Assembly (NCBI RefSeq): GCF_007904085.1
Contig: NZ_CP042326.1
Span: 124,001-188,000, forward strand
Source: Euhalothece natronophila Z-M001
GTDB taxonomy: Bacteria; Cyanobacteriota; Cyanobacteriia; Cyanobacteriales; Rubidibacteraceae
Length of the DNA: 64,000 bases
Reading direction: 5' to 3'
Position numbers and translations under genes: made by a program. Numbering within the stretch: position 1 is the stretch's first letter; every line of letters starts with the position of its first letter. Of this stretch, positions 43,931 through 53,723 are shown piece by piece. Under the pieces are notes generated by a model. That model saw only the letters and a program-made list of their open reading frames with translations. It made no database searches and had not been told where the DNA came from.

Positions 43931-45721
43931 ATGACGCTTTCTATTCGCAACGTCGCTATTATCGCCCACGTTGACCACGGCAAAACCACCCTCGTTGATG
44001 CCCTTCTTCAGCAATCTGGGGTCTTCCGAGAAGGAGAGGAAGTTCCTACCTGCGTTATGGACTCTAATGCCCTTGAACGAGAACGAGGCATTACTATCCT
44101 CTCCAAAAATACTGCACTACGCTACAAAGATACTCATATTAATATTGTCGATACCCCCGGTCACGCGGACTTTGGGGGGGAAGTGGAACGAGTTTTAGGA
44201 ATGGTGGATGGCTGCCTCCTCATTGTTGATGCCAATGAAGGGCCAATGCCTCAAACTCGTTTTGTGTTAAAAAAAGCTCTAGAACAGGGCTTACGTCCAA
44301 TTGTTGTTGTTAATAAAATTGATCGCCCCAATGTTGATCCCGATCGCGCTATAGATAAGGTTTTTGACCTATTTGTGGATCTCGGGGCAGATGATGACCA
44401 GTGTGACTTTTTAACCCTTTATGCGTCAGGATTAAGTGGGTTTGCTAAAAGTAATGTGGATGACGAAGGGGTGAACATGGAACCCTTATTTGAGGCAATT
44501 TTAGATCATGTTCCCCCACCAGCAGGGGATGAAACGAAACCCTTACAGTTACAGGTAACGACTCTAGATTATTCTGACTATTTAGGGCGCATTGTCATTG
44601 GTCGTGTCCATAATGGCGTGATTAAAGCCGGTCAAGAAGCCGCCTTAGTGAAAGAAGATCGCACTGTTAAAACTAAAGTCTCGAAATTAATGGGCTTTGA
44701 AGGTTTACAACGGGTGGAAATTGAACAAGCCAGTGCGGGTCAAATTGTTGCCGTAGCAGGGTTTAGTGATGCCAATATTGGGGAAACCATTACTTGTCCT
44801 ACTGAACCGCAACCGCTTCCTTTAATTAAAGTGGATGAACCCACCTTACAGATGACTTTCTCTATTAATGATTCTCCCTTTGCTGGGCGAGAAGGTAAGT
44901 TTGTTACTTCCCGACAAGTGCGCGATCGGCTTTACAAAGAATTAGAAACCAATGTCGCGCTACGAGTGGAAGAAACTGACTCCCCTGACAAGTTCCTAGT
45001 ATCTGGGCGCGGTGAACTCCATTTAGGAATTTTAATTGAAAATATGCGCCGTGAAGGTTACGAGTTCCAAGTTTCCCAACCACAGGTAATTTATCGGGAA
45101 GTCAATGGGCAACTTTGCGAACCCTATGAATACCTCATTCTTGATGTTCCCGAAGAAGCAGTGGGAAGCTGTATTGAACGCCTTGGGGAACGTAAAGGGG
45201 AAATGCAGAATATGCAGGCGACCGAAGGAAATCGCACCCAAGCTGAATTTACCATCCCAGCGCGAGGTTTAATTGGCTTCCGTAGTGAGTTTCTGCGCTT
45301 AACTCGGGGAGAAGGCTTAATGAACCACAGCTTCTTAGACTATCGCCCACAAGTGGGGAGTTTGGAAACCCGTCGTAATGGTGTACTAATTGCCTTTGAA
45401 GAGGGAACAGCCACCTTCTATGCCCTAAAAAATGCTGAAGATCGTGGGGTTTTCTTTATTACCCCCGGAACTAAGGTTTATAAGGGGATGATTGTGGGAG
45501 AAAATACTCGCCCTCAAGACTTAGAACTAAATGTCTGCAAGGCAAAACAGCTTACGAATATGCGTTCTTCTACAGGGGAAGAATTAGTCCAATTACAAGC
45601 CCCAGCAGAAATGAGTTTAGAACGAGCATTAGAATATATTAGTTCTGATGAGTTAGTGGAGGTTACCCCAGAGTCGATTCGCTTGCGGAAAATGTCTAAA
45701 AAGTTGGCGAAACAGCGTTAA
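43931..45721 (+). CDS. typA: Translational GTPase TypA/BipA
   Basis: This 596-aa GTPase has G1 [15 protein letters not shown], the switch region [12 protein letters not shown]3 [17 protein letters not shown]4 NKIDRP, domain II, and the TypA-specific C-terminus ([18 protein letters not shown]). It binds 70S ribosomes under stress and assists assembly. The frame opens at 43907, but ATG 43931 ([17 protein letters not shown]) gives the canonical N-terminus and length, with AGGGA about 7 nt upstream. It is the first of three tightly spaced genes with rsmA and ispE. Confidence 0.95.
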   Translation: MTLSIRNVAIIAHVDHGKTTLVDALLQQSGVFREGEEVPTCVMDSNALERERGITILSKNTALRYKDTHINIVDTPGHADFGGEVERVLGMVDGCLLIVDANEGPMPQTRFVLKKALEQGLRPIVVVNKIDRPNVDPDRAIDKVFDLFVDLGADDDQCDFLTLYASGLSGFAKSNVDDEGVNMEPLFEAILDHVPPPAGDETKPLQLQVTTLDYSDYLGRIVIGRVHNGVIKAGQEAALVKEDRTVKTKVSKLMGFEGLQRVEIEQASAGQIVAVAGFSDANIGETITCPTEPQPLPLIKVDEPTLQMTFSINDSPFAGREGKFVTSRQVRDRLYKELETNVALRVEETDSPDKFLVSGRGELHLGILIENMRREGYEFQVSQPQVIYREVNGQLCEPYEYLILDVPEEAVGSCIERLGERKGEMQNMQATEGNRTQAEFTIPARGLIGFRSEFLRLTRGEGLMNHSFLDYRPQVGSLETRRNGVLIAFEEGTATFYALKNAEDRGVFFITPGTKVYKGMIVGENTRPQDLELNVCKAKQLTNMRSSTGEELVQLQAPAEMSLERALEYISSDELVEVTPESIRLRKMSKKLAKQR

Positions 45722-46510
45722 ATGAAACCTCGGAAACAGTTTGCTCAACATTGGCTAAAAAGTCAAGAGGCGCTTCAAACGATTATTGAGGCGGCGGCAC
45801 TGAAAGCCAATGATGAGGTTTTAGAAATTGGTCCGGGAACAGGGATTTTAACCCGTCAACTGATTAGTCGAGTCAAACAAGTGACTGCGGTAGAGGTCGA
45901 TCGCGCTCTTTTTGACAAACTCCAACAGAAGTTTCATCAACAAGAGAATTTAATCCTCATTCAAGGGGACATTTTACACTTAGATTTGTCCTCTTTCGTG
46001 ACTCCTTTACCGAATAAAGTCGTTGCCAATATTCCTTACAATATCACTGGCCCCATTTTAGAAAAACTCCTCGGATCAATTTCTCATCCCTCTGGGCAAT
46101 ATGAGAGAATTATTTTACTGGTGCAGAAAGAGATTGCAGAACGTCTTTGTGCCAAAGCTGGTTCAAAAACCTTTGGGGCATTATCCGTGCGGGGTCAATA
46201 TTTAGCCCATTGTGAATTGATCTCCATTGTGCCAGCAAAAGCCTTTTCTCCACCGCCGAAAGTTGATTCTGCGATTATTTCCTTGATTCCCCGTCCGTTT
46301 CCCCTAACCGTCAATTCCCCAGAATTATTAGAAAAGTTAGTCAAACTTGGATTTGCTAATCGTCGCAAAATGTTACGGAATAATTTGAAAAGTATTATCT
46401 CACCACAACAATTACAAGCAATTCTGGAACAATTAGAAATAAATCCCCTCGCACGTGCTGAGGACATCAGTGTGTCAAACTGGGTTAAACTGTGTAATCA
46501 ATTGGGTTAA
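45722..46510 (+). CDS. rsmA: 16S rRNA A1518/A1519 dimethyltransferase
   Basis: This 262-aa protein (KsgA) has the SAM-binding motif VLEIGPGTGILTRQLI, the acidic EVDRALFD, catalytic NIPYNITGPIL (N-x-P-Y) and the C-terminal RNA-binding helix region (FANRRKMLRNNLK). It dimethylates two adjacent adenines in helix 45 during small-subunit maturation. ATG 45722 abuts the typA stop (TAA 45719-45721), suggesting coupled translation with another ribosome-biogenesis factor. Confidence 0.95.
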   Translation: MKPRKQFAQHWLKSQEALQTIIEAAALKANDEVLEIGPGTGILTRQLISRVKQVTAVEVDRALFDKLQQKFHQQENLILIQGDILHLDLSSFVTPLPNKVVANIPYNITGPILEKLLGSISHPSGQYERIILLVQKEIAERLCAKAGSKTFGALSVRGQYLAHCELISIVPAKAFSPPPKVDSAIISLIPRPFPLTVNSPELLEKLVKLGFANRRKMLRNNLKSIISPQQLQAILEQLEINPLARAEDISVSNWVKLCNQLG

Positions 46511-46517
46511 CTGAGCA

Positions 46518-47462
46518 ATGCGTCATTATTCACTGACTGCACCGGCAAAAATTAATTTACATCTCGAAATTCTCGGCGATCGCGCTGATGGTTATCACGA
46601 ACTGGTAATGATATTACAAGGAATTAACCTCGCTGATCGCATTGATATTAAAGCCGGTAGCACTCAAGATATTCATCTCCACTGCGAACACCCTGATGTT
46701 CCTTTAGGAAAAGAGAATATTGCTTATAAAGCTGCACAATTGATGTGTCGAGAATATTCTCAATCCTATGCCCAATATGGAGGCTTAGACATTACCATTG
46801 AGAAAAATATTCCTGTAGCAGCAGGATTAGCTGGGGGATCAACCGATGCAGCTGCAGTCTTAGTAGGGATTAATCTACTGTGGAAACTGGGGTTAACTCA
46901 ACCCGAATTACAAATCTTAGCCAATCAGCTAGGATCAGATATTCCTTTTTGCTTAGAAGGGGGAACGGCTTTAGCCTTAGGGCGTGGGGAGGAATTAAGC
47001 CCTCTTGAGGGGTTAGATGATGTGACCGTTATTCTTGCCAAACACCGTAATCTCTATGTTTCTACTGCTTGGGCATACCAAACCTATCGCCAACAGTATG
47101 AGAAAACTTATGTAGAACAACCTGAAACTTTGGAATTGGGGAGAAAACAAGCCCATTCTGGCAATTTAGTCAGCGCGATCGGGCAACGGGACTATACTAA
47201 AATTGGAAAACTCTTATACAATGATCTCGAAAAAGTGGTCTTTCCCTCTTATCCCGATGTAGAAGCCTTAAAGTTAGCATTTCAGGAACAAGAAGGGGTG
47301 TTAGGTACTCTCATGTCAGGAAGTGGCCCCACCGTTTTTACCCTCTGTTCATCTCCTACGGCTGCTAAACAAGTAGTAGAAGGCGTGAAGGCAAAAATGA
47401 ATGATCCAGCCCTTGAGTTTTGGATTACTGAATTAACCAGCACTGGGATAGAAGTAACTTGA
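46518..47462 (+). CDS. ispE: 4-diphosphocytidyl-2-C-methyl-D-erythritol kinase
   Basis: This 314-aa GHMP kinase of the MEP isoprenoid pathway has N-terminal APAKINLHLEILG, ATP-binding PVAAGLAGGSTDAAA and C-terminal TLMSGSGPTVF. It phosphorylates CDP-ME. It follows rsmA by 7 nt, an arrangement common in bacteria (rsmA-ispE). ispF, a later enzyme of the same pathway, lies at 58583. Confidence 0.95.
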   Translation: MRHYSLTAPAKINLHLEILGDRADGYHELVMILQGINLADRIDIKAGSTQDIHLHCEHPDVPLGKENIAYKAAQLMCREYSQSYAQYGGLDITIEKNIPVAAGLAGGSTDAAAVLVGINLLWKLGLTQPELQILANQLGSDIPFCLEGGTALALGRGEELSPLEGLDDVTVILAKHRNLYVSTAWAYQTYRQQYEKTYVEQPETLELGRKQAHSGNLVSAIGQRDYTKIGKLLYNDLEKVVFPSYPDVEALKLAFQEQEGVLGTLMSGSGPTVFTLCSSPTAAKQVVEGVKAKMNDPALEFWITELTSTGIEVT

Positions 47463-47477
47463 GCAAACGAGCCTAAC

Positions 47478-48557
47478 TTAACCTACAATCACCTCTATAA
47501 TTTTAGTATTCGCTTTCGGAAAAGGGAACTCCGATAACTGTTCAGGTTTCACCCAACGCAATTCCTGAGACTCTAGCGGTTGTGGTTCTCCCTGCAGATA
47601 TTGGCAATGATAAACATTTAGAGTGACCCGAAAATGAGTGTAAGCATGATTAATTGTAATTAAATGTTCTCCCACCTCAATCTTAATCCCTAACTCTTCC
47701 TCAATTTCCCGTTGAATACAAGCCGCGATCGTCTCATTTGCTTCAATTTTTCCTCCTGGAAATTCCCACAATCCTCCTAACAAACCTTCTTCGGGACGAC
47801 GATCAATTAAAATTTCCCCTTGATCATTCCAGATTACAGCCACGCCAATTTCTTTATGAGGAAGAGGAGAAGAGGGTTCACGCATAGGGATTTTTGTTTG
47901 TAGATTGTATTGCAGGGCTTGACAAAATTCACTCCAAGGGCAAAGTAAACAGGCAGGTTGACTCGGAGTACAGATAGTTGCTCCTAAATCCATTAATCCC
48001 TGATTATACTCTCTAGGATGCTTTTTATCTAGTAACGTATCTGAAATTACCCATAATTGTTTAATCGCTTTTTGCGGTGGCTGCTCTAAGCTAACTAAAC
48101 GCGCTAAAACTCGTTTTACATTGCCATCTAAAATTGAAACAGGTTGATTAAACGCAGCACTAAGGATTCCTCCTGCAGTAGTACGCCCAATTCCTGGTAG
48201 GGTGAGCACTTTCTCTAGTTCTTGAGGAAAAATTCCCTGATACTCACTAGCAACTTGTTGAGCTGCCCGATGGAGATTTCGCGCTCTTGCATAGTAGCCT
48301 AAGCCTTCCCAAAGTTTTAATATTAAGTCTAAAGAACTTTCTGCAAGAGTAGGAATATCAGGAAATTGATTTAACCAACGATAATAATAAGGAATTACTG
48401 TGGAAACCTGCGTTTGTTGGAGCATCACTTCTGATACCCAGATATGATAGGGATTAGTGGTGCTACGCCAAGGAAGATCCCGTCCTTGAGCTTGATACCA
48501 TTCTCGCAACGATCGCTGTAAAGAGTGAATGACCGTTGAATTTTCCCAAAATTCCAT
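47478..48557 (-). CDS. mutY: A/G-specific adenine DNA glycosylase
   Basis: This 359-aa protein has the HhH-GPD glycosylase domain (VSEVMLQQTQVSTVIPYY with the catalytic Glu, and LPGIGRTTAGGIL HhH). The 4Fe-4S loop is C-x6-C-x2-C-x5-C (CTPSQPACLLCPWSEFC). A C-terminal NUDIX-like domain (GGLWEFPGGKIEANETIAACIQREIEEELG) recognises 8-oxoG. It removes A opposite 8-oxoG. It is convergent with ispE, with about 15 nt between stops. The NUDIX box looks intact (G-x5-E-x7-REUxEE). Confidence 0.95.
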   Translation of the reverse strand: MEFWENSTVIHSLQRSLREWYQAQGRDLPWRSTTNPYHIWVSEVMLQQTQVSTVIPYYYRWLNQFPDIPTLAESSLDLILKLWEGLGYYARARNLHRAAQQVASEYQGIFPQELEKVLTLPGIGRTTAGGILSAAFNQPVSILDGNVKRVLARLVSLEQPPQKAIKQLWVISDTLLDKKHPREYNQGLMDLGATICTPSQPACLLCPWSEFCQALQYNLQTKIPMREPSSPLPHKEIGVAVIWNDQGEILIDRRPEEGLLGGLWEFPGGKIEANETIAACIQREIEEELGIKIEVGEHLITINHAYTHFRVTLNVYHCQYLQGEPQPLESQELRWVKPEQLSEFPFPKANTKIIEVIVG

Positions 48558-48624
48558 AGTTAATTTTCAAAAAATAAAGCCCACCAAGAACGAGCTTAGA
48601 GACGACTCCAACTTAATAAATTTT

Positions 48625-48990
48625 CTATTGTTCCCCATAATCTTGGGAAGACTTATGTTCGGCGGCTTGCAAAGAGCGCTCAAAATTCATCCGCTGTTCT
48701 GCATTCCGCAAGAAATAGCCACTCATCATTGCTGAGGCGAGAAGTCGTCCTAAGTGTTCTCGGGTAGTACTGATGCTAACATTAAACTGATCCGAGGGGA
48801 GTCCTCCTAACAAACCAACAATATTGCGCTCCATTACTTGAAATACTTCTTGAGACTGAGGATGAGAAAGTTGTTCGACTACTTCCGGATTAAGAGACTG
48901 CACATATTGCCAGAGATAATTTTTCCCTTCTCCTCCTTGCTCGAAAAACTCAGAATTATAATTTTGTTGGCTGTTATGATGATTGATCAT
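48625..48990 (-). CDS. DUF760 family protein
   Basis: This 121-aa helical protein contains LWQYVQSLNPEVVEQLSHPQ, QEVFQVMERNIVGLLGGLP, and LGRLLASAMMSGYFLRNAEQRM, the signature of DUF760, found in cyanobacteria and plastids. Function is unresolved; plant homologues have been linked to chloroplast protein turnover. It sits about 67 nt upstream of mutY on the same strand. ATG 48990 follows an AAGGAGGAA site. Confidence 0.85.
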   Translation of the reverse strand: MINHHNSQQNYNSEFFEQGGEGKNYLWQYVQSLNPEVVEQLSHPQSQEVFQVMERNIVGLLGGLPSDQFNVSISTTREHLGRLLASAMMSGYFLRNAEQRMNFERSLQAAEHKSSQDYGEQ

Positions 48991-49219
48991 CAGTTTCCTC
49001 CTTACTTTACCTCTATTTCCTGTAGTAGCGAACTGCTAAGGTTAGTGGATTTATATTTCATCTTCTAGCCTCTACTTTAACAATTTATCCCTGACAATTC
49101 GATCTGTGAAACCGTACTTCTAGAGTCGGTTCTTTCGACTACTTTAAGAATCTCTACCTCTGAGCGTTGGTAAAATGAGTTATCTTAGGGGACGATGATG
49201 TTATTCCCCTTAATAGCCT
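48991..49219. other. Gap upstream of the 31-aa gene
   Basis: Apart from the ribosome site of the DUF760 gene I see no structured element here. Some T-rich stretches and GGTAAAATGAG occur near 49170. No RNA gene is recognised. Confidence 0.4.
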
Positions 49220-49315
49220 ATGACTCCCAATGAACTGTTGATGTTAGTGGTTCTCCTTACCCCCGGTATCTTGTTATCTGTCATTGTGATGGTTACGTTT
49301 GCTGAGGGAGGTTGA
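49220..49315 (+). CDS. 31-aa single-helix membrane protein
   Basis: A short frame, MTPNELLMLVVLLTPGILLSVIVMVTFAEGG, encodes one transmembrane helix with a short polar end. It resembles in size the small subunits of photosynthetic complexes (PetN, PetL, PsbX class), but I do not recognise a match. No strong SD is seen (TAATAGCCT upstream). It lies in an otherwise empty 360-nt gap. Confidence 0.45.
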   Translation: MTPNELLMLVVLLTPGILLSVIVMVTFAEGG

Positions 49316-49350
49316 AAACGGAGGCTAAGTTAGCATCAAAAAAACTTAAA

Positions 49351-50295
49351 CTAAAGTGCAGCAATATGAATAATGCCATCTCCTTGATTAACTAAAGGAT
49401 TCTGAGTGTGTCCAATAATAATGCCATTGAGAGGAGACTTGATGGTGATTCTCTCGTTACCAAAGGCATTAGCAATGATTCCTAAAACTTGCTTTTTTGT
49501 GACGAATTCTCCTAACTGCACTTGTAGGCGTAAAATCCCTCCTCGAGAAGCCCGAACCCATTTAGTTGTTTGCACTTCTACAGAAGTAGCAGGAGTAATG
49601 GGAAATGCTAACATCTCTAAACGATTCATTACCCTTAAAATTCCTTGTTTGCCTACCTGAATCGCATCAGCATCAAAACGTAAGGCTTCTCCGCCTTCAT
49701 AGAGTAAAATAGGAATCCCTTTTTTCGCTACAGCTTGTCGGAGAGAACCATCTCGTGTAGTAGCATGAATCATTACTGGTGCCCCAAAGGCTTTAGCACA
49801 AGCATAAGTTTCCTGATCAAGGAGATTGGCTCGAATTTGTGGAAAATTGGTTCGATGGTCAGAGGCAGTATGGAGATCAATGCCATGGGTGCAACGGTTG
49901 ACAATCTCTCGCATAAATAAATCTGCTAAACGTGAAGCCAGCGATCCCTCAGCAGACCCTGGAAAACAGCGATTTAAGTCACGACGATCAGGTAAGTAGC
50001 GGGATTGTTCTAAAAATCCAAATAAATTGACAACAGGAACAGCAATGAGCGTACCCCGTAATTGTTTCGGGTTGACTTGTTCTAAAACTTGCCTAATAAT
50101 CTCTACTCCATTAATTTCATCACCATGAATGGCAGCACTTAGCCATAACTTTGGTCCGGGTTCAATCCCATGGAGAACAGTAACAGGGAGAGAAAGCAAG
50201 GTGTGTGTAATTAATCGTGCTACTGGAATTTCTATTTCACAACGTTCCCCGGGCGCGATTGTTTCCCCAACAATTTCGATTTCAGTTTGAATCAT
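49351..50295 (-). CDS. Succinylglutamate desuccinylase/aspartoacylase family metallopeptidase
   Basis: This 314-aa protein is of the AstE/AspA (M14-like) family. Zinc ligands come from AAIHGDEINGVE (H and E) and GIDLHTASDHR (H), with substrate residues in RRDLNRCFPG. The C-terminal beta-rich domain (GGILRLQVQLGEFVTKKQVLG) resembles a biotinyl-lipoyl hairpin. Enzymes of this kind deacylate N-acyl amino acids. It is the third gene of a rimB-rimK-AstE operon, so its substrate may be a peptide or amino-acid adduct made by the ATP-grasp enzyme. ATG 50295. Confidence 0.85.
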   Translation of the reverse strand: MIQTEIEIVGETIAPGERCEIEIPVARLITHTLLSLPVTVLHGIEPGPKLWLSAAIHGDEINGVEIIRQVLEQVNPKQLRGTLIAVPVVNLFGFLEQSRYLPDRRDLNRCFPGSAEGSLASRLADLFMREIVNRCTHGIDLHTASDHRTNFPQIRANLLDQETYACAKAFGAPVMIHATTRDGSLRQAVAKKGIPILLYEGGEALRFDADAIQVGKQGILRVMNRLEMLAFPITPATSVEVQTTKWVRASRGGILRLQVQLGEFVTKKQVLGIIANAFGNERITIKSPLNGIIIGHTQNPLVNQGDGIIHIAAL

Positions 50296-50316
50296 TATTA
50301 ATGATTATCTTTATTT

Positions 50317-51222
50317 TTAATATCGAATGCGATCGCTGAGTTTATTCGGCACAGCATTTTTTTCAATAAAATCAATAATTTTGCCAGCTACATCTACCCC
50401 AGTGGCTGTTTCAATCCCTTCTAATCCAGGGGAAGAATTAATTTCCATGACCACAGGTCCATGATTTGAGCGCAACAGATCCACTCCTGCCACTCGTAAG
50501 CCCATGGCTTTTACAGAACGAACGGCTGTGCTTCTTTCTTCGGGAGTGAGTTTAATTTTCTCGGCTTTGCCACCGCGATGTAAATTAGACCGAAATTCAC
50601 CTTCTGCCCCCTGTCGTTTCATGGAGGCGACAACTTTTCCGCCAATGACAAAGCAACGGATATCAGCCCCTTTCGCTTCTTTAATAAACTCTTGCACGAG
50701 GATGTTTGCGTCTAATCCTCGAAACGCCTCAATAACGGATTTAGCGGCTTGATGAGTTTCTGCGAGAACTACGCCAATGCCTTGAGTTCCTTCTAATAGT
50801 TTAATCACTAAGGGCGCACCGCCGACCGTTTCAATTAGCCCATCAATATCTTGAGTAGCGTGGGCAAAACCTGTTACTGGCAGTCCAATTCCTTCTCGAG
50901 CAAGAATTTGTAAACAGCGCAGTTTATCGCGCGATCGCGAGATAGCTTGAGATTCATTAGCACTAAAGACTCCCATTAATTCAAATTGCCTGACTACCGC
51001 AGTACCGTAAAAAGTTCTGGAAGCACCAATTCTAGGGATTACAGCGTCATACTCTTCTAAAGGGTTTCCTTGATAAACCACAGTGGGTTTATGAGAGGTA
51101 ATATTCATATAACAGCGCAAGTAATTAATTACTCGCACCTCATGTTCTCGCTCCGTTGCCGCTTCTTTTAATCTTTTTGTGGAATAAAGAGACGCATCTT
51201 GTGATAGAATTGCTATTTTCAT
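50317..51222 (-). CDS. rimK: RimK-type ATP-grasp ligase
   Basis: This 301-aa ATP-grasp ligase has the RimK N-terminus ([21 protein letters not shown]), then [16 protein letters not shown]-binding [19 protein letters not shown], and the metal-binding end [20 protein letters not shown]. coli RimK adds glutamates to the C-terminus of ribosomal protein S6 and makes poly-Glu. Residue-level features cannot prove the S6 substrate here. It overlaps the preceding gene by 1 nt (51222), so the two are coupled. Confidence 0.9.
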   Translation of the reverse strand: MKIAILSQDASLYSTKRLKEAATEREHEVRVINYLRCYMNITSHKPTVVYQGNPLEEYDAVIPRIGASRTFYGTAVVRQFELMGVFSANESQAISRSRDKLRCLQILAREGIGLPVTGFAHATQDIDGLIETVGGAPLVIKLLEGTQGIGVVLAETHQAAKSVIEAFRGLDANILVQEFIKEAKGADIRCFVIGGKVVASMKRQGAEGEFRSNLHRGGKAEKIKLTPEERSTAVRSVKAMGLRVAGVDLLRSNHGPVVMEINSSPGLEGIETATGVDVAGKIIDFIEKNAVPNKLSDRIRY

Positions 51223-51716
51223 CAGTATTCGTCGCTATAAGTTTCTATGGGTTGACTTTGCAGATAAGAGTGTCCTGGATCGATCAAAAACAGGCTTCGG
51301 ACTGCTTGACGACCTAAGAGCATCCGAAACCCCATTACATCACGATTAGTTAGGGTTAATTCAATTAACCATTCTCTCTCGCCCAATTTTACTACGGTTT
51401 CAATCACAGGACGTAATTGTGCAACTCCGCCAGAGTTACGAACGTTTCGCATCTCTAAAAGTTTTGCCTCAGCTTCGATGGTTATCTCAGTATTACGTTG
51501 ATAAGGATGCACCCAAAAGTAAACCCACTTTTCTCCTTGTTTAGAGTCGTATTCAAGGTGATAAGCATGAAGAGCAGACGATCGCGCTCCTGTATCAATC
51601 TTAGCTTTAATTTTCGGAATGTTAAGCTCAGGCAGGGTAACTACTTCACGCCAACCTAACACAGGTTGCTGTGAAAAGGAGTGAGATTGAGAAACAGAGA
51701 TGGGAGATTGTGGCAT
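51222..51716 (-). CDS. rimB: RimB-type retropepsin-like peptidase
   Basis: This 164-aa protein of the putative ATP-dependent Zn-protease family (PF05618) has the aspartic-protease-like core [14 protein letters not shown] (D41-T42-G43) and the later LLGRQAV loop. In Pseudomonas, RimB modulates RimK-dependent S6 modification. It is the first gene of the rimB-rimK-AstE operon. ATG 51716. The metal-dependence in the family name is disputed; the visible motif is aspartyl. Confidence 0.82.
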   Translation of the reverse strand: MPQSPISVSQSHSFSQQPVLGWREVVTLPELNIPKIKAKIDTGARSSALHAYHLEYDSKQGEKWVYFWVHPYQRNTEITIEAEAKLLEMRNVRNSGGVAQLRPVIETVVKLGEREWLIELTLTNRDVMGFRMLLGRQAVRSLFLIDPGHSYLQSQPIETYSDEY

Positions 51717-52013
51717 TTAAATCTAAAAAAAGTGTTTCAAAACGGCAAAAATCTGTTTTAATAGTAATTAAAGTCTGATCGACATCATTAGATTTGATCT
51801 TAATTTCTCTCTTCTGTGGGGCGACGGTGCAAGGATTTCACTTTATACTGTCCGTAGAGAGTTGGATTACTTTATTATCTTTTCTGGTTAGAAAGATGCT
51901 TAGGCAATATCGATTGTGATTTCTATCAATTGTTAATTGGTTGATTTAATCTTAAACCAAACTAGCCCTTATTTTCCTCCCGTTCTTATTTCTCCCATCC
52001 TGACATAATTGCT

Positions 52014-53582
52014 ATGGCACTCGAAAATGTAGTCGGTGAAGCACCTTTACAAGAACACTTAAAACAATTTCTACTTGTTCTTTCTGTTTCCCTCGGCGTA
52101 GCTACGATCTCTCGTTCTTTTCCTCGATTTCGCGATATCCCCTATACCCTACTTTTAGTAATTGTGGGGGTATTTTTGGCTTTAATTGATATTCGTTTAA
52201 TTAATGTTCCCCCTGAAGTTACTCTCTTTATCTTTCTCCCTCCCTTACTCTTAAAAACGGCATTAGACTTAAATTGGTCAGTGGTAAAAAATGATATTAA
52301 CATCATTTTCGTTATTGCGGCAACAGGGGTTTTTCTGACAATTATTGGCGTAACGATTACCCTGACCACTCTAACAGGGATTTCCCCTTTAATTGCCCTG
52401 TTAGCGGGAGCCAGTTTATCGGCAACTGCCCCTGCGCCAATTACGGCTTTATTTGGGCGTTTAGGGGTAAAACAGCGATTAGTGGCTCTCACTGAGGCAG
52501 AAAATCTTTTTAATGTCGCGATCGCGATCGGGGCATTTGTCCTCCTAATGGACTTGCCAACAGATCTAAACCCAGGAGACATTAACTTTTCTGGCTTATC
52601 TGTCAATGTGATTACCCTAGTTGGGATTGGCTTAGTAATGGGAGCAATTGTCGGATTAGTTTTTTCTTATCTGTTACATCACTCTGACTCACGATTTTTA
52701 GGGCGTTCTTTGTTGCTAGTTGCCTCCTATGGGACTTATTTATCCACGGAAGAACTAGGGGGATCTGGGGCAATTGCTGTGATCGTTACTGGCTTAATTG
52801 TCGGGACTTTTGGGGTTTCGGAAATGAACCCGCATAAAAAGCAAATTCTATCAGAATTTTTAAGTTTTGTCGCCTTTCTCGTTAATTCCATTGTCTTTTT
52901 AGTAATCGGTGACAAAATTAACTTTGCCCAATTAGGAGAAAATCTTTACCCCATTACTATTGCCATTATTACTGTTTTAGCCTCTCGCGCGATCGCGATT
53001 TACGTTACCAGCTACTTAGGAAACCAATTTGAATACTGCAACATCACTTTACCCGAACAAACCGTCCTTTGGTGGTCTGGATTGAGAGGATCTGTGTCAA
53101 TTGCTCTTGCCTTAAGTGTTCCCATTGTTCTCGTGCAAAGCCAAACCTTAGAAGCAGTAGTTTTTGGCGTAGTTTTGTTTAACCTCTTAGTACAAGGATT
53201 AAGCAGTAAATGGCTCTTAAAGCGACTAGGCTTCTTATCCGATGAACGCCTGCAAGAAAAATACTTACAGCTAATTGCTCGGGCAGTTGCCCTCAAGCAA
53301 ATCCTAACTCACCTCAACGAAGAAGAAATGACGCAACGTTGGGAAGCCGATCCCCGATTTAATCAATATCGGGCTTGTGTAGAAGAGCAACTAGCGCAAT
53401 TAGAAAAGGAAATTGAAGAATATACCCAAAAGAACCCCTCCTTACAAAAAGTAGCCCATGAACAATTAAAACGAGAATTAATCGCAATGGAGACTGGAAT
53501 TTACTCAGCATTTGTTCAAAGTGGTTTTTTGAGTGAAGCACCTCCTCTCCTGTTACCAGAAGTTCTACAGGATCAAACTTAG
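52014..53582 (+). CDS. nhaP: CPA1 Na+/H+ antiporter (NhaP type)
   Basis: This 522-aa protein of about 12-13 helices ends in a cytosolic tail (from about 410, ERLQEKYLQLIARAVALKQILTHL). Characteristic segments are PPLLLKTALDLNW (TM3), GASLSATAPAPITALFGRLGV (TM5; ATxPxP), EAENLFNVAIAIGAF and WSGLRGSVSIALALSVP. Members exchange Na+ for H+ and give salt tolerance in cyanobacteria. Typical TM6 has a N-D pair; here it reads EAENLFN, with N replacing the usual D, worth noting when predicting activity. It is followed by a strong terminator. Confidence 0.9.
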   Translation: MALENVVGEAPLQEHLKQFLLVLSVSLGVATISRSFPRFRDIPYTLLLVIVGVFLALIDIRLINVPPEVTLFIFLPPLLLKTALDLNWSVVKNDINIIFVIAATGVFLTIIGVTITLTTLTGISPLIALLAGASLSATAPAPITALFGRLGVKQRLVALTEAENLFNVAIAIGAFVLLMDLPTDLNPGDINFSGLSVNVITLVGIGLVMGAIVGLVFSYLLHHSDSRFLGRSLLLVASYGTYLSTEELGGSGAIAVIVTGLIVGTFGVSEMNPHKKQILSEFLSFVAFLVNSIVFLVIGDKINFAQLGENLYPITIAIITVLASRAIAIYVTSYLGNQFEYCNITLPEQTVLWWSGLRGSVSIALALSVPIVLVQSQTLEAVVFGVVLFNLLVQGLSSKWLLKRLGFLSDERLQEKYLQLIARAVALKQILTHLNEEEMTQRWEADPRFNQYRACVEEQLAQLEKEIEEYTQKNPSLQKVAHEQLKRELIAMETGIYSAFVQSGFLSEAPPLLLPEVLQDQT

Positions 53583-53594
53583 CACCTACTAGTT

Positions 53595-53616
53595 TTCCTC
53601 TCATCAGAGAGAGGAA
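53595..53616 (+). terminator. Rho-independent terminator of nhaP
   Basis: The perfect 8-bp stem TTCCTCTC / GAGAGGAA with a 6-nt loop is followed by TGATAATTTTT, 12 nt after the stop. Confidence 0.8.
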
Positions 53617-53723
53617 TGATAATTTTTAAGGAAATTGTTGGTATCCTAAGGAATTGAAGTTAAAACAGTTGATTTTGATTTGAATTACATATTTTCTAAC
53701 ATCAGCAATGATTGGTTTCCTCA

